38,075 nt of DNA from Spartobacteria bacterium (GCA_009929845.1 RZZM01000009.1:1-38075), one strand, 5' to 3'. Counted from the stretch's first letter, positions 25,581 to 36,024 are shown. Notes: generated from the letters alone by a model not told the origin. A program made the numbers and translations.

Positions 25581-26636
25581 CTACGCGGCGCCTGTCAGTT
25601 TCTCGCGCACCAAGCCGGCGCGGGCTTCATCGCGCTCCTCGGGCGAGAGTTCCCGGCCCATCATCTTCTGCAGGTGGGCGGGCTGCGTGAGCAGAAATAA
25701 ACTGTTCACGGTTGCTTTGTCAATATTGCTTACTATACCCAGGTCCAGGCCCAAACGCAAACCCGATAGTAAGGCTAATGCCTCTTTTGATGTCAGCATG
25801 TGGGCGTGGGATAAAATACCCAGGGCGCGTCCGGTATGATCCCGGACGCTGGTGAGTTTTTTTTCCATCATGCGAATGCGCGCGTTCCGTTCGTACTCGA
25901 CAAGCTCGCGGACGATTTGTCCGAGGTGGGCAATGATATCCTCTTCCTTTTCCCCGAGGGTCACCTGGTTGGAAATCTGGAACAGGTTTCCGGAGGCCTC
26001 CGTGCCTTCGCCCCACAGCCCCCGTACCGCCAGGCCGATTTTTCCCATGCCCTTGATGATGGGGGTAATTTCTTCCATCAGGGTCAATCCGGGCAGATGC
26101 AGCATGACGCTCGCGCGCATGCCGGTGCCGACATTGGTGGGGCAGGCCGTCAGGTAGCCCAGGCGCGCGTCAAAGGCGTACGCCACCATGGCCTCAAGCT
26201 CCGAATCCAGGCGGTCGACGTTTTCCCAGGCCTTTTTGATTTGCAGTCCGGGCAGGATGGCTTGCAGGCGCAGGTGGTCTTCTTCGTTGATCATCACCGC
26301 GAGGGTTTCATCCCGGCGGACAACGAGGGCGTTGCCGCCCTTGCGCGCAATCAACTCGCGGCTGACCAGGTGACGTTCAAAGAGGATGTGCTTATCGCAA
26401 CCGCTGATCGCGCTCATATCAATGGCGAGCCCCTCTTCAAAGGCCGCCATGCCCTTGAGGATGGCGGTCAACTCCCCGGCGATGCGAACGCAGTCCTTCT
26501 TTTCGGCCCAGGCCGGAAAGGGCGTATCCTTGAGATTGCGGGCCAGCCGCACGCGGCTGCTGACCACAATATCAGAATCATCGCCGGCGGAAAGCCACCC
26601 GCTGGGTCGGGCCAGAAGTTCGTCAATGGGCGTCAT
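25581..26636 (-). CDS. mcsB: Protein arginine kinase McsB
   Basis: 351 aa from ATG 26636 (MTPIDELLARPSGWL); the upstream part of the frame overlaps mcsA out of frame and is not part of the protein. ATP:guanido phosphotransferase core: 'VVSSRVRLARNL' (24-35), 'MINEEDHLRLQ' (E119-E120 region, catalytic base in McsB), 'CPTNVGTGMRASVMLHLPGL' (C165), and 'VRDHTGRALGILSHAHMLTSKEAL' near the end. It phosphorylates arginines on misfolded or regulatory proteins, tagging them for ClpC-ClpP. It overlaps mcsA by 14 nt, as in many mcsAB pairs, and clpC follows. Confidence 0.96.
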   Translation of the reverse strand: MTPIDELLARPSGWLSAGDDSDIVVSSRVRLARNLKDTPFPAWAEKKDCVRIAGELTAILKGMAAFEEGLAIDMSAISGCDKHILFERHLVSRELIARKGGNALVVRRDETLAVMINEEDHLRLQAILPGLQIKKAWENVDRLDSELEAMVAYAFDARLGYLTACPTNVGTGMRASVMLHLPGLTLMEEITPIIKGMGKIGLAVRGLWGEGTEASGNLFQISNQVTLGEKEEDIIAHLGQIVRELVEYERNARIRMMEKKLTSVRDHTGRALGILSHAHMLTSKEALALLSGLRLGLDLGIVSNIDKATVNSLFLLTQPAHLQKMMGRELSPEERDEARAGLVREKLTGAA

Positions 26637-27153
26637 GATCGCCTTCTTCCACCGCCAGTTTATCGCGACAGGTCTTGATCCGGTCGCGCACCTCGGCGGC
26701 TTTTTCGTAGTGCTCCCGGGTGATGGCCTCATCCAGCTCCCGCTGAAGCGCGGCGATCTCGGAGGACATGCGGATGCGCACCCCTTCGGTCGCGGGCACT
26801 TTCCCGATGTGCTGTTCGCTGCGGTGGACGGCCCGGATCAGGGTACTGAGTTCCTCCGCGAAAGTGTGGTAACAGGCCGGACATCCAAGACGTCCGCCTT
26901 TTTTGAAATCGGCCCGCTTCATCTTGCACTGGGAACAGACCAGTTCATGCCGGGGTTGCGCGTCTTCCTCCATGACATCGGGCTCATCGCCCATCCCCAG
27001 GAGTAGATCAGTGATGGACACCGGCCCCTGCAAATCAAAGCCGGCCGCCGCCGCGCAGTCCTCGCACAGATGCAGCTTTTTCACGCTTCCATCAATCACC
27101 TGCGTAAGATGCACGGTTGCTTCATTTTCACTGCAACGTTCGCACAACATCAT
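26623..27153 (-). CDS. mcsA: McsA, zinc-finger/UVR activator of McsB
   Basis: 176 aa starting at ATG 27153 or 27150, behind GGGGAGA. Zinc-binding cysteine pairs are 'CERC' (4-7), 'CEDC' (about 30), 'CSQC' and 'CPAC'. A C-terminal UVR motif is 'IAALQRELDEAITREHYEKAAEVRDRIK'. McsA binds and activates McsB and links it to ClpC. It sits 23 nt after ilvE and overlaps mcsB, so translation of the pair is coupled. Confidence 0.93.
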   Translation of the reverse strand: MMLCERCSENEATVHLTQVIDGSVKKLHLCEDCAAAAGFDLQGPVSITDLLLGMGDEPDVMEEDAQPRHELVCSQCKMKRADFKKGGRLGCPACYHTFAEELSTLIRAVHRSEQHIGKVPATEGVRIRMSSEIAALQRELDEAITREHYEKAAEVRDRIKTCRDKLAVEEGDHDAH

Positions 27154-27176
27154 TGATCTCCCCGCGAAGCGCCGCC

Positions 27177-28046
27177 CTACTTGATGGGCTCGCCGTTATG
27201 CTTGGCAAATTCGCGGAATTCCTTTTCGAGTTTGAGGGTGATTTTCCCCGGCTTGCCCGTGCCGATAGTCCGACTGTCGAGCTTGATCACGCCGATGATT
27301 TCAGCGGCGGTGCCGGTAAGGAACATCTCATCCGCGGTATACAGATCATAGCGCGTGAGCACATTTTCACGCACCTCGTAGCCGTTCTCCTTGGCAATTT
27401 TCAATACCACATTGCGCGTCACACCCTCGAGCGCGCCACACCAGGACGGCGGGGTCGTCAGGGTGTGGCCCTTGACCGCAAAAATGTTGTCGCCGGAGGC
27501 CTCCGCCACATAGCCCTGCGGATTGAGCATGACGCACTCCATGACGCCGGAATTGATGGCCTCGACCTTGGCGAGGACATTATTCAAATAGTTCAGGCTC
27601 TTGATCCGCGGATTGACCGCCTCCTGCATGTTGCGCAAGGTTCCGACGGTGACCAGTTCGAGGCCCTCCTGATAGAGCTTTTCGGGATAGAGCTGAATGG
27701 CCGCCGCGATAATGATGATCTCGGGCTTCTTGCACAGATAGGGATTCAATCCAAGGGTGCCGACCCCGCGCGTGACAATCAGCCGAATATACCCGTCCGT
27801 CAGGTTATTGGCCAGGCAGGTCTTCACGCACGCGCGGATCATGCCCTTCGGGGAAATGGGAATCTTCAGGGCAATGGCCTGGGCCGAATCGTAGAGCCGT
27901 TCAATATGCTCATCCAGCATGAAAATACGACCGTTATAGATGCGAATTCCTTCGAACACGCCGTCGCCATACAACAGCCCGTGATCGAACACCGACACTT
28001 TGGCATCCCGCCGGTCCACCAATTTGCCACTCATATAAATCTTCAT
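27177..28046 (-). CDS. ilvE: Branched-chain amino acid aminotransferase (class IV PLP)
   Basis: 289 aa class IV aminotransferase. 'VSVFDHGLLYGDGVFEGIRIY' is the N-terminal signature. The PLP lysine is K149 in 'RIKSLNYLNNVLAKVEA'. 'YVAEASGDNIFAVKG' and 'EMFLTGTAAEIIGVIKLDSRTIG' follow. The 'KSLNYLNN' context favours IlvE (last step of Val, Leu, Ile synthesis) over D-amino-acid transaminase or aminodeoxychorismate lyase, but these are close relatives. A GGAG lies 11 nt before the start. It begins a likely operon with mcsA, mcsB and clpC behind its own promoter. Confidence 0.88.
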   Translation of the reverse strand: MKIYMSGKLVDRRDAKVSVFDHGLLYGDGVFEGIRIYNGRIFMLDEHIERLYDSAQAIALKIPISPKGMIRACVKTCLANNLTDGYIRLIVTRGVGTLGLNPYLCKKPEIIIIAAAIQLYPEKLYQEGLELVTVGTLRNMQEAVNPRIKSLNYLNNVLAKVEAINSGVMECVMLNPQGYVAEASGDNIFAVKGHTLTTPPSWCGALEGVTRNVVLKIAKENGYEVRENVLTRYDLYTADEMFLTGTAAEIIGVIKLDSRTIGTGKPGKITLKLEKEFREFAKHNGEPIK

Positions 28047-28085
28047 ACTACTCTCAGCTCCACGTTTTACTCTTCACAACCTGTC

Positions 28086-28110
28086 AATGTAACGCATTCT
28101 TCACGCGGTT

Positions 28111-28114
<4 letters not shown>
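28086..28114 (-). promoter_or_regulatory. Putative sigma-70-type promoter for ilvE-mcsA-mcsB-clpC
   Basis: On the minus strand TTGAAA (28114-28109), a 17-nt spacer and TACATT (28091-28086). It lies in the 64-bp gap after lolD and about 40 nt upstream of the ilvE start. The -35 overlaps the lolD stop. Confidence 0.5.
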
Positions 28115-28840
<726 letters not shown>

Positions 28841-28848
<8 letters not shown>

Positions 28849-30067
28849 AGCGCAACGCCCTCGCAGGGTCCAGCCGCGCCGCCCGGTAGGCGGGCACGAT
28901 ACCGGCCAGGGTACAGATGACCATCACCGAAACCGCAATGAGCAGGATATCCGATATGGCCGTGCTGGCCGGTATCTCGCTCAGGTGGTACAGCTCTTTG
29001 GGGAACAGCTCCATGTTGAATTCGGAGGTCAGCCAGTGCATCAGGTTGTTCCGGTGGCGCAGCGCCAGCAGCCCCACGCCGATCCCGGCCACCGTGCCGA
29101 TGAACCCGGCAATCCAGCCCTGCCAGAAAAATACGCGCATGATGCTGCCCGAGGAGAACCCCAGGGCTTTCAACAAACCAATCTCACGGGTTTTCTGCAC
29201 CGTAACCGTAATGAGGGTGTTGGTGATCCCGAAGGCGGCCACCACCGTGATAAAGATCAACAGGAAAAACATCATGTTCTTTTCCACCCGCAACGCCGCG
29301 AACAATTGCCGGTTCATCTCCATCCAGGTTTCCACCGCAAAGCCGCGCCCCAACAGTTGCTTGATGGCGCGCGAGGTAATCTCGGCATGATAGGGGTCCA
29401 CCGTCATCACCTGGATGCCGTGGACGCCGCTGTCCAGCCCGTACAGGTCGCGCGCGGTGTCCAGCGACGTGAGGATGTACCCCATGTCGAAATCCCACAT
29501 GCCCAGTTCAAAGATGCCGCTGATGGTCAGTTCCTCAGGCAGATGCAATTCATCCATCGAGGTAAAGCTCTTGGGCGAATAAACCAGCAGGCGATCCCCC
29601 ACGCCCGCGGAAAGACGCATCGCCAGATCGCGGCCGATGACCACCTCGTCGTCGTTCACCGAAAACCCGCCGCTGACCATATGCTCGGGAATACGGCTGA
29701 CCCTGGATTCATATTCGGTGTCGACCCCGCGCAAAAACGGCGTAAACACACGGTCCCCATGCTGCACAAACACCAGCCCCTGCACAAAAGGCGCCGCGCC
29801 GACCACACCCTCAACCGCGCCGACTTCCTCCAGGGTGGTCTCATAGTCCTCCATGATATCCCACGAGGTAATCGTCAGGTGCGCGTTGAATCCGAGAATC
29901 TTGTCCCGCCACATTTCATCGAACCCGCTCATGACGGAAAGAACAATAATCAACACCGCCACGCCCAGCAAGACGCCCAGGATGGAGATCACCGTCACAA
30001 TGGACAGGAACGTCCGTTTGGGACGGAGATATTTCAGGGCCAAAAACAGCGAAAAGGGCAGCGGCAT
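28841..30067 (-). CDS. lolC: Lipoprotein-releasing ABC permease LolC/LolE
   Basis: 408 aa, full length. The start 'FSLFLALKYLRPKRTFLSIVTVISILGVLLGVAVLIIVLSVMSGFD' is the LolC/E signature with the first membrane helix. A large periplasmic domain (residues about 50-265) follows, then three C-terminal membrane helices beginning 'KNMMFFLLIFITVVAAFGITNTL', with 'KTREIGLLKALGFSSGSIMRVFF' (the coupling region) and ending 'AYRAARLDPARALRYE'. Only one permease gene accompanies lolD, so the complex may be a homodimer (LolF-like) rather than LolCE. It starts 4 nt after lysS. Confidence 0.93.
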
Positions 30068-30071
30068 GCGT

Positions 30072-31532
30072 TTATTCTCCGCCCGCGGGCGCTGTTTTGG
30101 GTTTCAGGTGCGGGAACAGGATGACATCCCGGATGGATTCGGCCCCGGAAAGGATAATCATCAGGCGGTCAATGCCGATGCCCATCCCGCCGGCCGGCGG
30201 CATGCCGTGCTCCAATGCCATCAAAAAGTCCTCATCCATCTTGGAGGCGTCCCCGGCGGCCTGTTCTTCAAAGCGACGCCGCTGCTCCAGGGGGTCATTG
30301 AGTTCGGTATAGGCCGGGGCGACCTCGCAGCCGCCGATTTCCAGCTCGAACACATCCACCACCGTGGGATCGTCCACGCAGGCCGAGGCCAGCGGAACCA
30401 ACTCAACGGGAAACCGTGTCACAAACGTCGGATTGATGAGCGTCTTCTCTATCGTCTTTTCGTACAGCTCGTGTGTCAGTTCCCCCAGGTCCCATGCCGG
30501 GTCCACTTCGACGCCCAGCGAAGTGGCGCGCGCCCGCGCGGCATCCAAATCAAGCCCGTACCAGTCGTCGCCGGCCTTTTCGACAATCAAATCCCGGTAG
30601 GCGACCGTCCGCCAGGGCGGGGTCAGGTCAATCCGCCGTTCGCCTTCGCCGATAACCAGCGTCCCGAACACCGTCTGCGCAACATGCGTGATCAGGGACT
30701 GCACCAATTCCTTCATCGAGTTCACATCGCCAAAGGCTTCATAGATTTCGAGCATGGTAAACTCGGGATTGTGCGTGCGCGAAAGGCCTTCATTGCGGAA
30801 ATTGCGGTTGAGTTCAAACACCTTGTCAAACCCGCCCACCAACAGGCGCTTGAGGTACAGCTCCGGGGCGATGCGCATGAACATGTCGCATCCCAGGGCG
30901 TTGTAATGTGTCTTGAAGGGGGTCGCCGCCGCGCCGCCGGCCATGGCCTGCAACATCGGCGTTTCGACCTCCTGGAAGCCTCGGCCAAAGAGAAAGGTCC
31001 GGATTTCACGCAGCATGGCGATGCGCTTGTTGAATAACTCGCGCACATCATGATTGGCCACCAGGTCCAGGTAGCGCTGACGATACCGCGTCTCCACATC
31101 CTGCAGCCCGTGCCATTTTTCCGGCAGCGGCAGCAGCGATTTGGATAACAACTCGAACCGGGACACCTTCAGCGTCTGCTCTTCCGTACGGGTGGTAAAC
31201 AGCTCACCTTCCAGCCCGATAAAATCGCCAAGGTCCAATATCTTGAAGGCCGCAAAGGCATCCTCGCCGATCTTGTTTTTCTGGACATACACCTGGAAGC
31301 GGTCTGTTCCATCATAAATATGCGCAAAAATACTCTTGCCCATATCACGGCACGCCACCAGGCGTCCGGCAACCGTCACCTGTTTGCCCTCTTCAAACCC
31401 GGCCCGCACATCGGCCAAACGGCCCGTCCGCGGGAAGGCGCGACCATAGGGCGCATAGCCCAGCGCCTTCAAACGCTCCAGGTTTTCCAACCGTTGCTCG
31501 CGATATTCATTACCGCCCGTACGTTCTTCCAT
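30072..31532 (-). CDS. lysS: Class II lysyl-tRNA synthetase
   Basis: 486 aa from ATG 31532 (MEERTGGNEYREQRLENLERLKALG). The upstream frame overlaps the promoter. It has an OB-fold anticodon-binding domain (about 55-135: 'VTVAGRLVACRDMGKSIFAHIYD') and a class II core with motif 2 'FRNEGLSRTHNPEFTMLEIYEAF' and motif 3 'GGMGIGIDRLMIILSG'. It attaches lysine to tRNA-Lys. The family is unambiguous. lolC follows 4 nt after the stop, so lysS, lolC and lolD form one operon. Confidence 0.97.
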   Translation of the reverse strand: MEERTGGNEYREQRLENLERLKALGYAPYGRAFPRTGRLADVRAGFEEGKQVTVAGRLVACRDMGKSIFAHIYDGTDRFQVYVQKNKIGEDAFAAFKILDLGDFIGLEGELFTTRTEEQTLKVSRFELLSKSLLPLPEKWHGLQDVETRYRQRYLDLVANHDVRELFNKRIAMLREIRTFLFGRGFQEVETPMLQAMAGGAAATPFKTHYNALGCDMFMRIAPELYLKRLLVGGFDKVFELNRNFRNEGLSRTHNPEFTMLEIYEAFGDVNSMKELVQSLITHVAQTVFGTLVIGEGERRIDLTPPWRTVAYRDLIVEKAGDDWYGLDLDAARARATSLGVEVDPAWDLGELTHELYEKTIEKTLINPTFVTRFPVELVPLASACVDDPTVVDVFELEIGGCEVAPAYTELNDPLEQRRRFEEQAAGDASKMDEDFLMALEHGMPPAGGMGIGIDRLMIILSGAESIRDVILFPHLKPKTAPAGGE

Positions 31533-31581
31533 AATTACACCAACCTTAGCTTCCTGACACAGTATCCAGCAAATGCGCGAC

Positions 31582-31611
31582 AGCATAGGGCATGCTACGC
31601 CTGAAAGTCAA
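31582..31611 (-). promoter_or_regulatory. Putative sigma-70-type promoter for lysS-lolC-lolD
   Basis: On the minus strand TTGACT (31611-31606), an 18-nt spacer and TATGCT (31587-31582). Transcription would start at about 31575 and leave a leader of about 43 nt before the lysS ATG. Confidence 0.6.
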
Positions 31612-31691
31612 GGAGCCTCCGCGCGTCAAAAATTGAGGAATATGAAAGCGGAGATAGAGAATGCTTTTTTTTGAAAAATAAACCCGCCCGA

Positions 31692-31731
31692 CTAGCGTTT
31701 CCGTGACACGGCCGTGTCATCGAAACGCTAG
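31692..31731. repeat. 40-bp palindrome upstream of lysS
   Basis: CTAGCGTTTCCGTGACACGG is followed directly by its inverted copy with two mismatches. It could form a 20-bp cruciform or hairpin. No run of T follows, so it is not an ordinary terminator; it may be a binding site or a repeat. The surrounding 31587-32291 has no credible gene. Confidence 0.75.
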
Positions 31732-31908
31732 GTTGACTTTATTTTACCGAAAAGCCTAAAACGATGCAATGCACTGGCATACAACGTGTTGCGGCTTAAA
31801 TTAATTGTATACACCAACGCCAATGATATGGAGAGGTTTCTCGTAGACGTTTATTAACCCTTTTTTGGATTCACGGACTTGTCACGCCGGGATGGTTGGT
31901 TTCCTGTT

Positions 31909-31946
31909 CGTGCGCGGCTCGGTGTGCGCAGCGGGCTAAAGTCCAC
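31909..31946. repeat. Degenerate end of the MITE-like element
   Basis: CGTGCGCGGCTCGGTGTGCGC followed by GGGCTAAAGTCCACC resembles the right terminal repeat of the 22331 and 22725 elements, with several mismatches. It is a likely fossil copy immediately before a dispersed-repeat copy. Confidence 0.4.
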
Positions 31947-31947
31947 C

Positions 31948-31966
31948 TTCAGAACTCCTTGCCTCG
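31948..31966 (+). repeat. Dispersed intergenic repeat copy
   Basis: TTCAGAACTCCTTGCCTCG, one mismatch from the core, 326 bp upstream of the C25 peptidase start and in the same direction as that gene. Confidence 0.75.
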
Positions 31967-32291
31967 CTTGCCGCGGGGGGAGAGTACCGTCGATTTTTCA
32001 ATCTATACGCAAATAATGTATCACTACGTGGAGTATTCAACTTGCGAGAAAAATCCACATTTACTGAGTTCTGATCTAATCGCCGCCCATTCTGATCCTG
32101 ATCGCACTCTCTCCATCGGCGATCCCTCAACCCTGGTAACGCCAAAGAAATTTTCAAATATCTTTTGCTGGTTTTTCGAAATGTGTCCTTTGTGGGCATA
32201 AACAAAATCGAGTTGAGCGGTTATCATTATTGACGAAGATATAGTATGTTAGCAGCGTGTGCATCGTCATTTTATTGGAGCCCGATGTGAT

Positions 32292-35200
32292 ATGAAAAAA
32301 AGGTTTTTCCCTGTTCCGGCAAGGCCCCGGCATGTGCGGACCGGCTGGTTGCTTTGCGTGTTACTGCCGTTCCTCCCCGGCATTGCGGGGGGCGCGGCGC
32401 TTGACCAGCGCCTGCCACAAGGCGTAACGGAAGTAACGGTCGAGCAACAAAGCGCGACGTCGCTTATCCTTTCCTGCCACATAGCCGGGTTCCAGCTTGA
32501 TCCTGTAACCATCGAGGGCGACACCTGGTATCGCCTGACCCTTGCGGGCGAGCCGCAACGCCTCGAAAAAGGCCGCCCCGACCTGCCGGTTATCGCGCGA
32601 AGTATTGTCATCCCCGACCGGGGAGAGGTAAGCGTACGCGTAACGGATTACGAATATGTCGACCTGTCCCTGACGCCTGTCGCGCCGTCCAAGGGCTCCC
32701 TGCCCCGCACCATCAATCCCGCCGAGGTCGCCTTCGAATTCGGTCCGGTGTACAACGAGAATGCCTGGCCAACCCGGATCGCCGCGGCCACGGAACCCTA
32801 CATCCTGCGGGATTACCGGGGCGTCACCCTTCGCATAACACCCGCTCAATATTTCCCGCAAACCCGGACCCTGCGCGTGTTCACGCGCGTCGTGGTCGCC
32901 GTGAATATCACCGGCGACGACGGCATCAATACCCTCACCCGCACACGCCCCCCACAACGTGTCGACGCGACCTTCAATGCCGCCTACGCCCGGCATTTCC
33001 TTAACTTCGACAACACTAAACGCTACACCCTGCTGGACAAACAGGGGCACATGCTGATTATCGCGGCAAGCAGTCTGCTCAGCAGCGTGGAACCGCTGGC
33101 GGACTGGAAACGGCAAATGGGCATCCCCACCACCGTCGTGCCGCTGGCCGAGGCCGGGTCCACCGCCAACAACATAAAGACCTACGTACAGGGCCACTAC
33201 AACACCAATAACCTGGCCTGGCTCCTCCTGGTCGGGGACGCCGCGGACGTGCCGACCCTGACCGCTTCCGGCGGTTCATCCGATCCCAGCTTCAGCAAAC
33301 TGGCCGGTTCGGATAACTATCCCGATATTTTTGTCGGACGCTTCAGCGGAAGCACCGCGGTGGATATTTCAAACATGGTCACCCGCACTATCCAGTATGA
33401 AAAGTATCCCGTTGTCGGCGGCGACTGGTATCACCAGGCAACCGGCCTGGCATCCGATGAGGGCTCCAGCCCATCGGACAAAGAACACATGGACGCCATA
33501 CGCACCAATCTGCTCGCCCATCAGTACAGTGTGGTCGACCAAATCTACGACTCCGGGGCGTCCGTCGCGCAGGTGAACACCGCCCTCCATGCCGGACGCG
33601 GACTGATCAACTATGTCGGACACGGGGACATCACTGAGTGGGTCACCACCGGATTTGACAATGCAAATATCAACGCGCTGACCAACACCGTCGCGTGGCC
33701 GTTTATCTTTGATGTGGCCTGCGTGAACGGACAATTTGACGGCTATACCTGCTTCGCGGAGGCCTGGCTGCGCGCCTCGCACAACGGGACCCCCTCCGGC
33801 GCGCTGGCGATCTATGCCTCCACCATCAACCAGGAGTGGGACCCGCCCATGACCGCGCAAAATGAATTCAACCGCCTGCTGACCGGCGAGATCCTTTCCC
33901 GCTTTGGCGCTCTCTGTTTCAATGCCTCCATGAAAATGATAGATGACTGGCCCACCGACGGCGTCAACATGTTCAACACCTGGACTATCTTCGGCGACCC
34001 CTCCGTGCAGGTGCGCACCCTGACCCCGCACGCCCTCTCCGTCTCGTGCGCCTCCTCCGTCACCTCGACCACCTTCCCGGTCACCGTGTCCGGTGAAACA
34101 GGCGCGCTCGTTGCCCTGTCACAAAACAGTGCCCTGCTGGGCAGCGCCTATACCGACGGAAGCGGTCAGGCCACAATATACCTCGACAGCGCGCCCGTGG
34201 GGGATGTCGTCCTGACGGTAACCGCGTTGAATGCCATTCCTGAAATCCGCACACTCTCCACCTTCGCCGCCGAACTGGGCGTCACCCCATCCTCGATGAA
34301 TGTCACCCTGCCGACCAACACCCAAACCATACGCGCCCTGGCGGTCACCAATGCCGGCGAAGGCGCCTCGTCCCTCTCCTACACCATTTCCTTTGAACGC
34401 GCCGCGCCCACACGTTCCGCAACGGCATTCACCGATACAACCACGCGGAATATTTCCGGCTCCACTGTCAATATAGCCCCGACGGCATACACCCCCGGCT
34501 CCAATACCACCTTCACCATCACCGTGACCAACGCCAGCAGTGATGATGAGTGGCTTCTGCAACTGGATATGGATTATCCTCCGCTGTTCAATGTCACCGG
34601 CGGCACGGATATCACGGAAACCTCGGGTGGCAGACTGACGTTCGACGGCACAACCGGAGATGGCGCGAAGGTATCCTGGATTGCCGATGATGCATGGGCC
34701 GACGCCATTGAGGAACACGGGCAGGGAACCATCACCATCGCCATCAGTCCAGAGGCCACCGGTACAATATACATCCCCTGGACCCTCATTGGGGATGATT
34801 GGGGCAGCGCGCCGCACACCGCTACCGGGATGCTCGCGTTGACCGCCGCCGGACCCCCGCCACCGGCCTTGACCCTGACCGCCCCTGACGGCGGGGAAAG
34901 CTGGGCCATCGGCTCGACACAGACCATTACCTGGACGTCGCAGAACTACACCCAGCAAGTCAACCTGGCCTATTCCATCAACGGCGGGACCACCTGGAGC
35001 GCACTGGTCACGGAGATCAGCGATTCAGGAAGCTACGCCTGGACCATCCCGCCCCCCGAGAGCACCAACAGCGCCGTACGGATCAGCGCCCCGGACGAGA
35101 GCCTGAGCGATCAAAGCGCCACGGCCTTCACCCTGTACCAGCCGGTTGACTGGCTTACGGCAAGCCAGTACACCAACACGCTTTCCGGCGGCCATGGCGA

Positions 35201-35975
35201 CAGCATCTCCATCACCTTTGACGCCGCGGGCAAAACCCCGGGAACCTACCAGGCCTGGATACGCGTAGCGTCAACGGCCGGAACCACCAACATTCCGGTC
35301 ACCATGCAGGTTACCCAAAGCGCCGGAACCAATTACCTGATCATGGCCTCCTGTGAGGCCGACGGCACAATTTCGCCACAGGGAACCATCAGTGTATCCA
35401 ACGGATGCTCGACCGGATTTGTCATCCAGGCCCACGCCGATTACTTTATCGCCTCCGTGACCACCAACGGGGCCTCCGTGCCCGGCGCCGCCGGACTCTA
35501 TACCTACACCTCGCTCTGGGAAAACGTCTGGGCCACCGGCATTGTCCATGCCACCTTTGCCTCCGTCAGCAACGAAACCGCCGCCCACGGCACCCCCGTT
35601 CCCTGGCTGCGCGAATACTACACCCAGGAACCGGACCTGGCCGCCCTGTTGGCAAAGGCCGATGAGGACACCGACGGCGACGGCCTGACCGCGTGGCAGG
35701 AATGCGTCGCCGGCACCGATCCTACCAATCCTACCTCTGTTTTACAGGTAACCCCCGGTGATTACACTCCGTCCATCGGTCTTGTTATTTCCTGGCCGGC
35801 CGCCGACGGGCGTCTCTATGAAATCCATTTCGCCACCAATCTGACCGACGCCTTTTCCCTCCTCCAGGCCGGCATCCCCTCCATCGGCACGGGCCTCCAA
35901 TCCCACACCGACACCCTCCATCAAACCGACGCCCAGATCTTCTACCGGGTCCAGGTTGAGAACTCCTCACCCTGA
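32292..35975 (+). CDS. Secreted gingipain-family (C25) cysteine peptidase, multidomain
   Basis: 1227 aa from ATG 32292, with GGAG 11 nt upstream; a GTG at 32259 is less likely. Signal peptide about 1-35. Residues about 45-230 look like the C25 propeptide ('PDLPVIARSIVIPDRGEVSVRV'). The catalytic domain holds H444 ('YVGHGD') and C477 ('FDVACVNGQF'), 33 residues apart, as are His211 and Cys244 in gingipain R. Then come Ig-like and other beta domains: 'LTAPDGGESWAIGSTQTITW', a DUF11-like 'NTTFTITVTNAS', and a BACON-like 'VDWLTAS'. A calcium-binding thrombospondin-3-type repeat 'DTDGDGLTAWQECVAGTDP' (about 1130-1148) and a final beta domain follow. It is an extracellular or surface protease, likely for nutrient proteins. 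I see no clear type IX or PEP-CTERM sorting signal at the end. Confidence 0.92.
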   Translation: MKKRFFPVPARPRHVRTGWLLCVLLPFLPGIAGGAALDQRLPQGVTEVTVEQQSATSLILSCHIAGFQLDPVTIEGDTWYRLTLAGEPQRLEKGRPDLPVIARSIVIPDRGEVSVRVTDYEYVDLSLTPVAPSKGSLPRTINPAEVAFEFGPVYNENAWPTRIAAATEPYILRDYRGVTLRITPAQYFPQTRTLRVFTRVVVAVNITGDDGINTLTRTRPPQRVDATFNAAYARHFLNFDNTKRYTLLDKQGHMLIIAASSLLSSVEPLADWKRQMGIPTTVVPLAEAGSTANNIKTYVQGHYNTNNLAWLLLVGDAADVPTLTASGGSSDPSFSKLAGSDNYPDIFVGRFSGSTAVDISNMVTRTIQYEKYPVVGGDWYHQATGLASDEGSSPSDKEHMDAIRTNLLAHQYSVVDQIYDSGASVAQVNTALHAGRGLINYVGHGDITEWVTTGFDNANINALTNTVAWPFIFDVACVNGQFDGYTCFAEAWLRASHNGTPSGALAIYASTINQEWDPPMTAQNEFNRLLTGEILSRFGALCFNASMKMIDDWPTDGVNMFNTWTIFGDPSVQVRTLTPHALSVSCASSVTSTTFPVTVSGETGALVALSQNSALLGSAYTDGSGQATIYLDSAPVGDVVLTVTALNAIPEIRTLSTFAAELGVTPSSMNVTLPTNTQTIRALAVTNAGEGASSLSYTISFERAAPTRSATAFTDTTTRNISGSTVNIAPTAYTPGSNTTFTITVTNASSDDEWLLQLDMDYPPLFNVTGGTDITETSGGRLTFDGTTGDGAKVSWIADDAWADAIEEHGQGTITIAISPEATGTIYIPWTLIGDDWGSAPHTATGMLALTAAGPPPPALTLTAPDGGESWAIGSTQTITWTSQNYTQQVNLAYSINGGTTWSALVTEISDSGSYAWTIPPPESTNSAVRISAPDESLSDQSATAFTLYQPVDWLTASQYTNTLSGGHGDSISITFDAAGKTPGTYQAWIRVASTAGTTNIPVTMQVTQSAGTNYLIMASCEADGTISPQGTISVSNGCSTGFVIQAHADYFIASVTTNGASVPGAAGLYTYTSLWENVWATGIVHATFASVSNETAAHGTPVPWLREYYTQEPDLAALLAKADEDTDGDGLTAWQECVAGTDPTNPTSVLQVTPGDYTPSIGLVISWPAADGRLYEIHFATNLTDAFSLLQAGIPSIGTGLQSHTDTLHQTDAQIFYRVQVENSSP

Positions 35976-36024
35976 GAAGAGGCGCCGCCGTTTCAGGGAC
36001 GCTCATTCAGGCCATTGCGCTAAT

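Noticed and set aside
31896-32201. 101-codon plus-strand frame upstream of the C25 peptidase
   Set aside because: It crosses repeat fragments, has no ribosome site and no recognisable motif.
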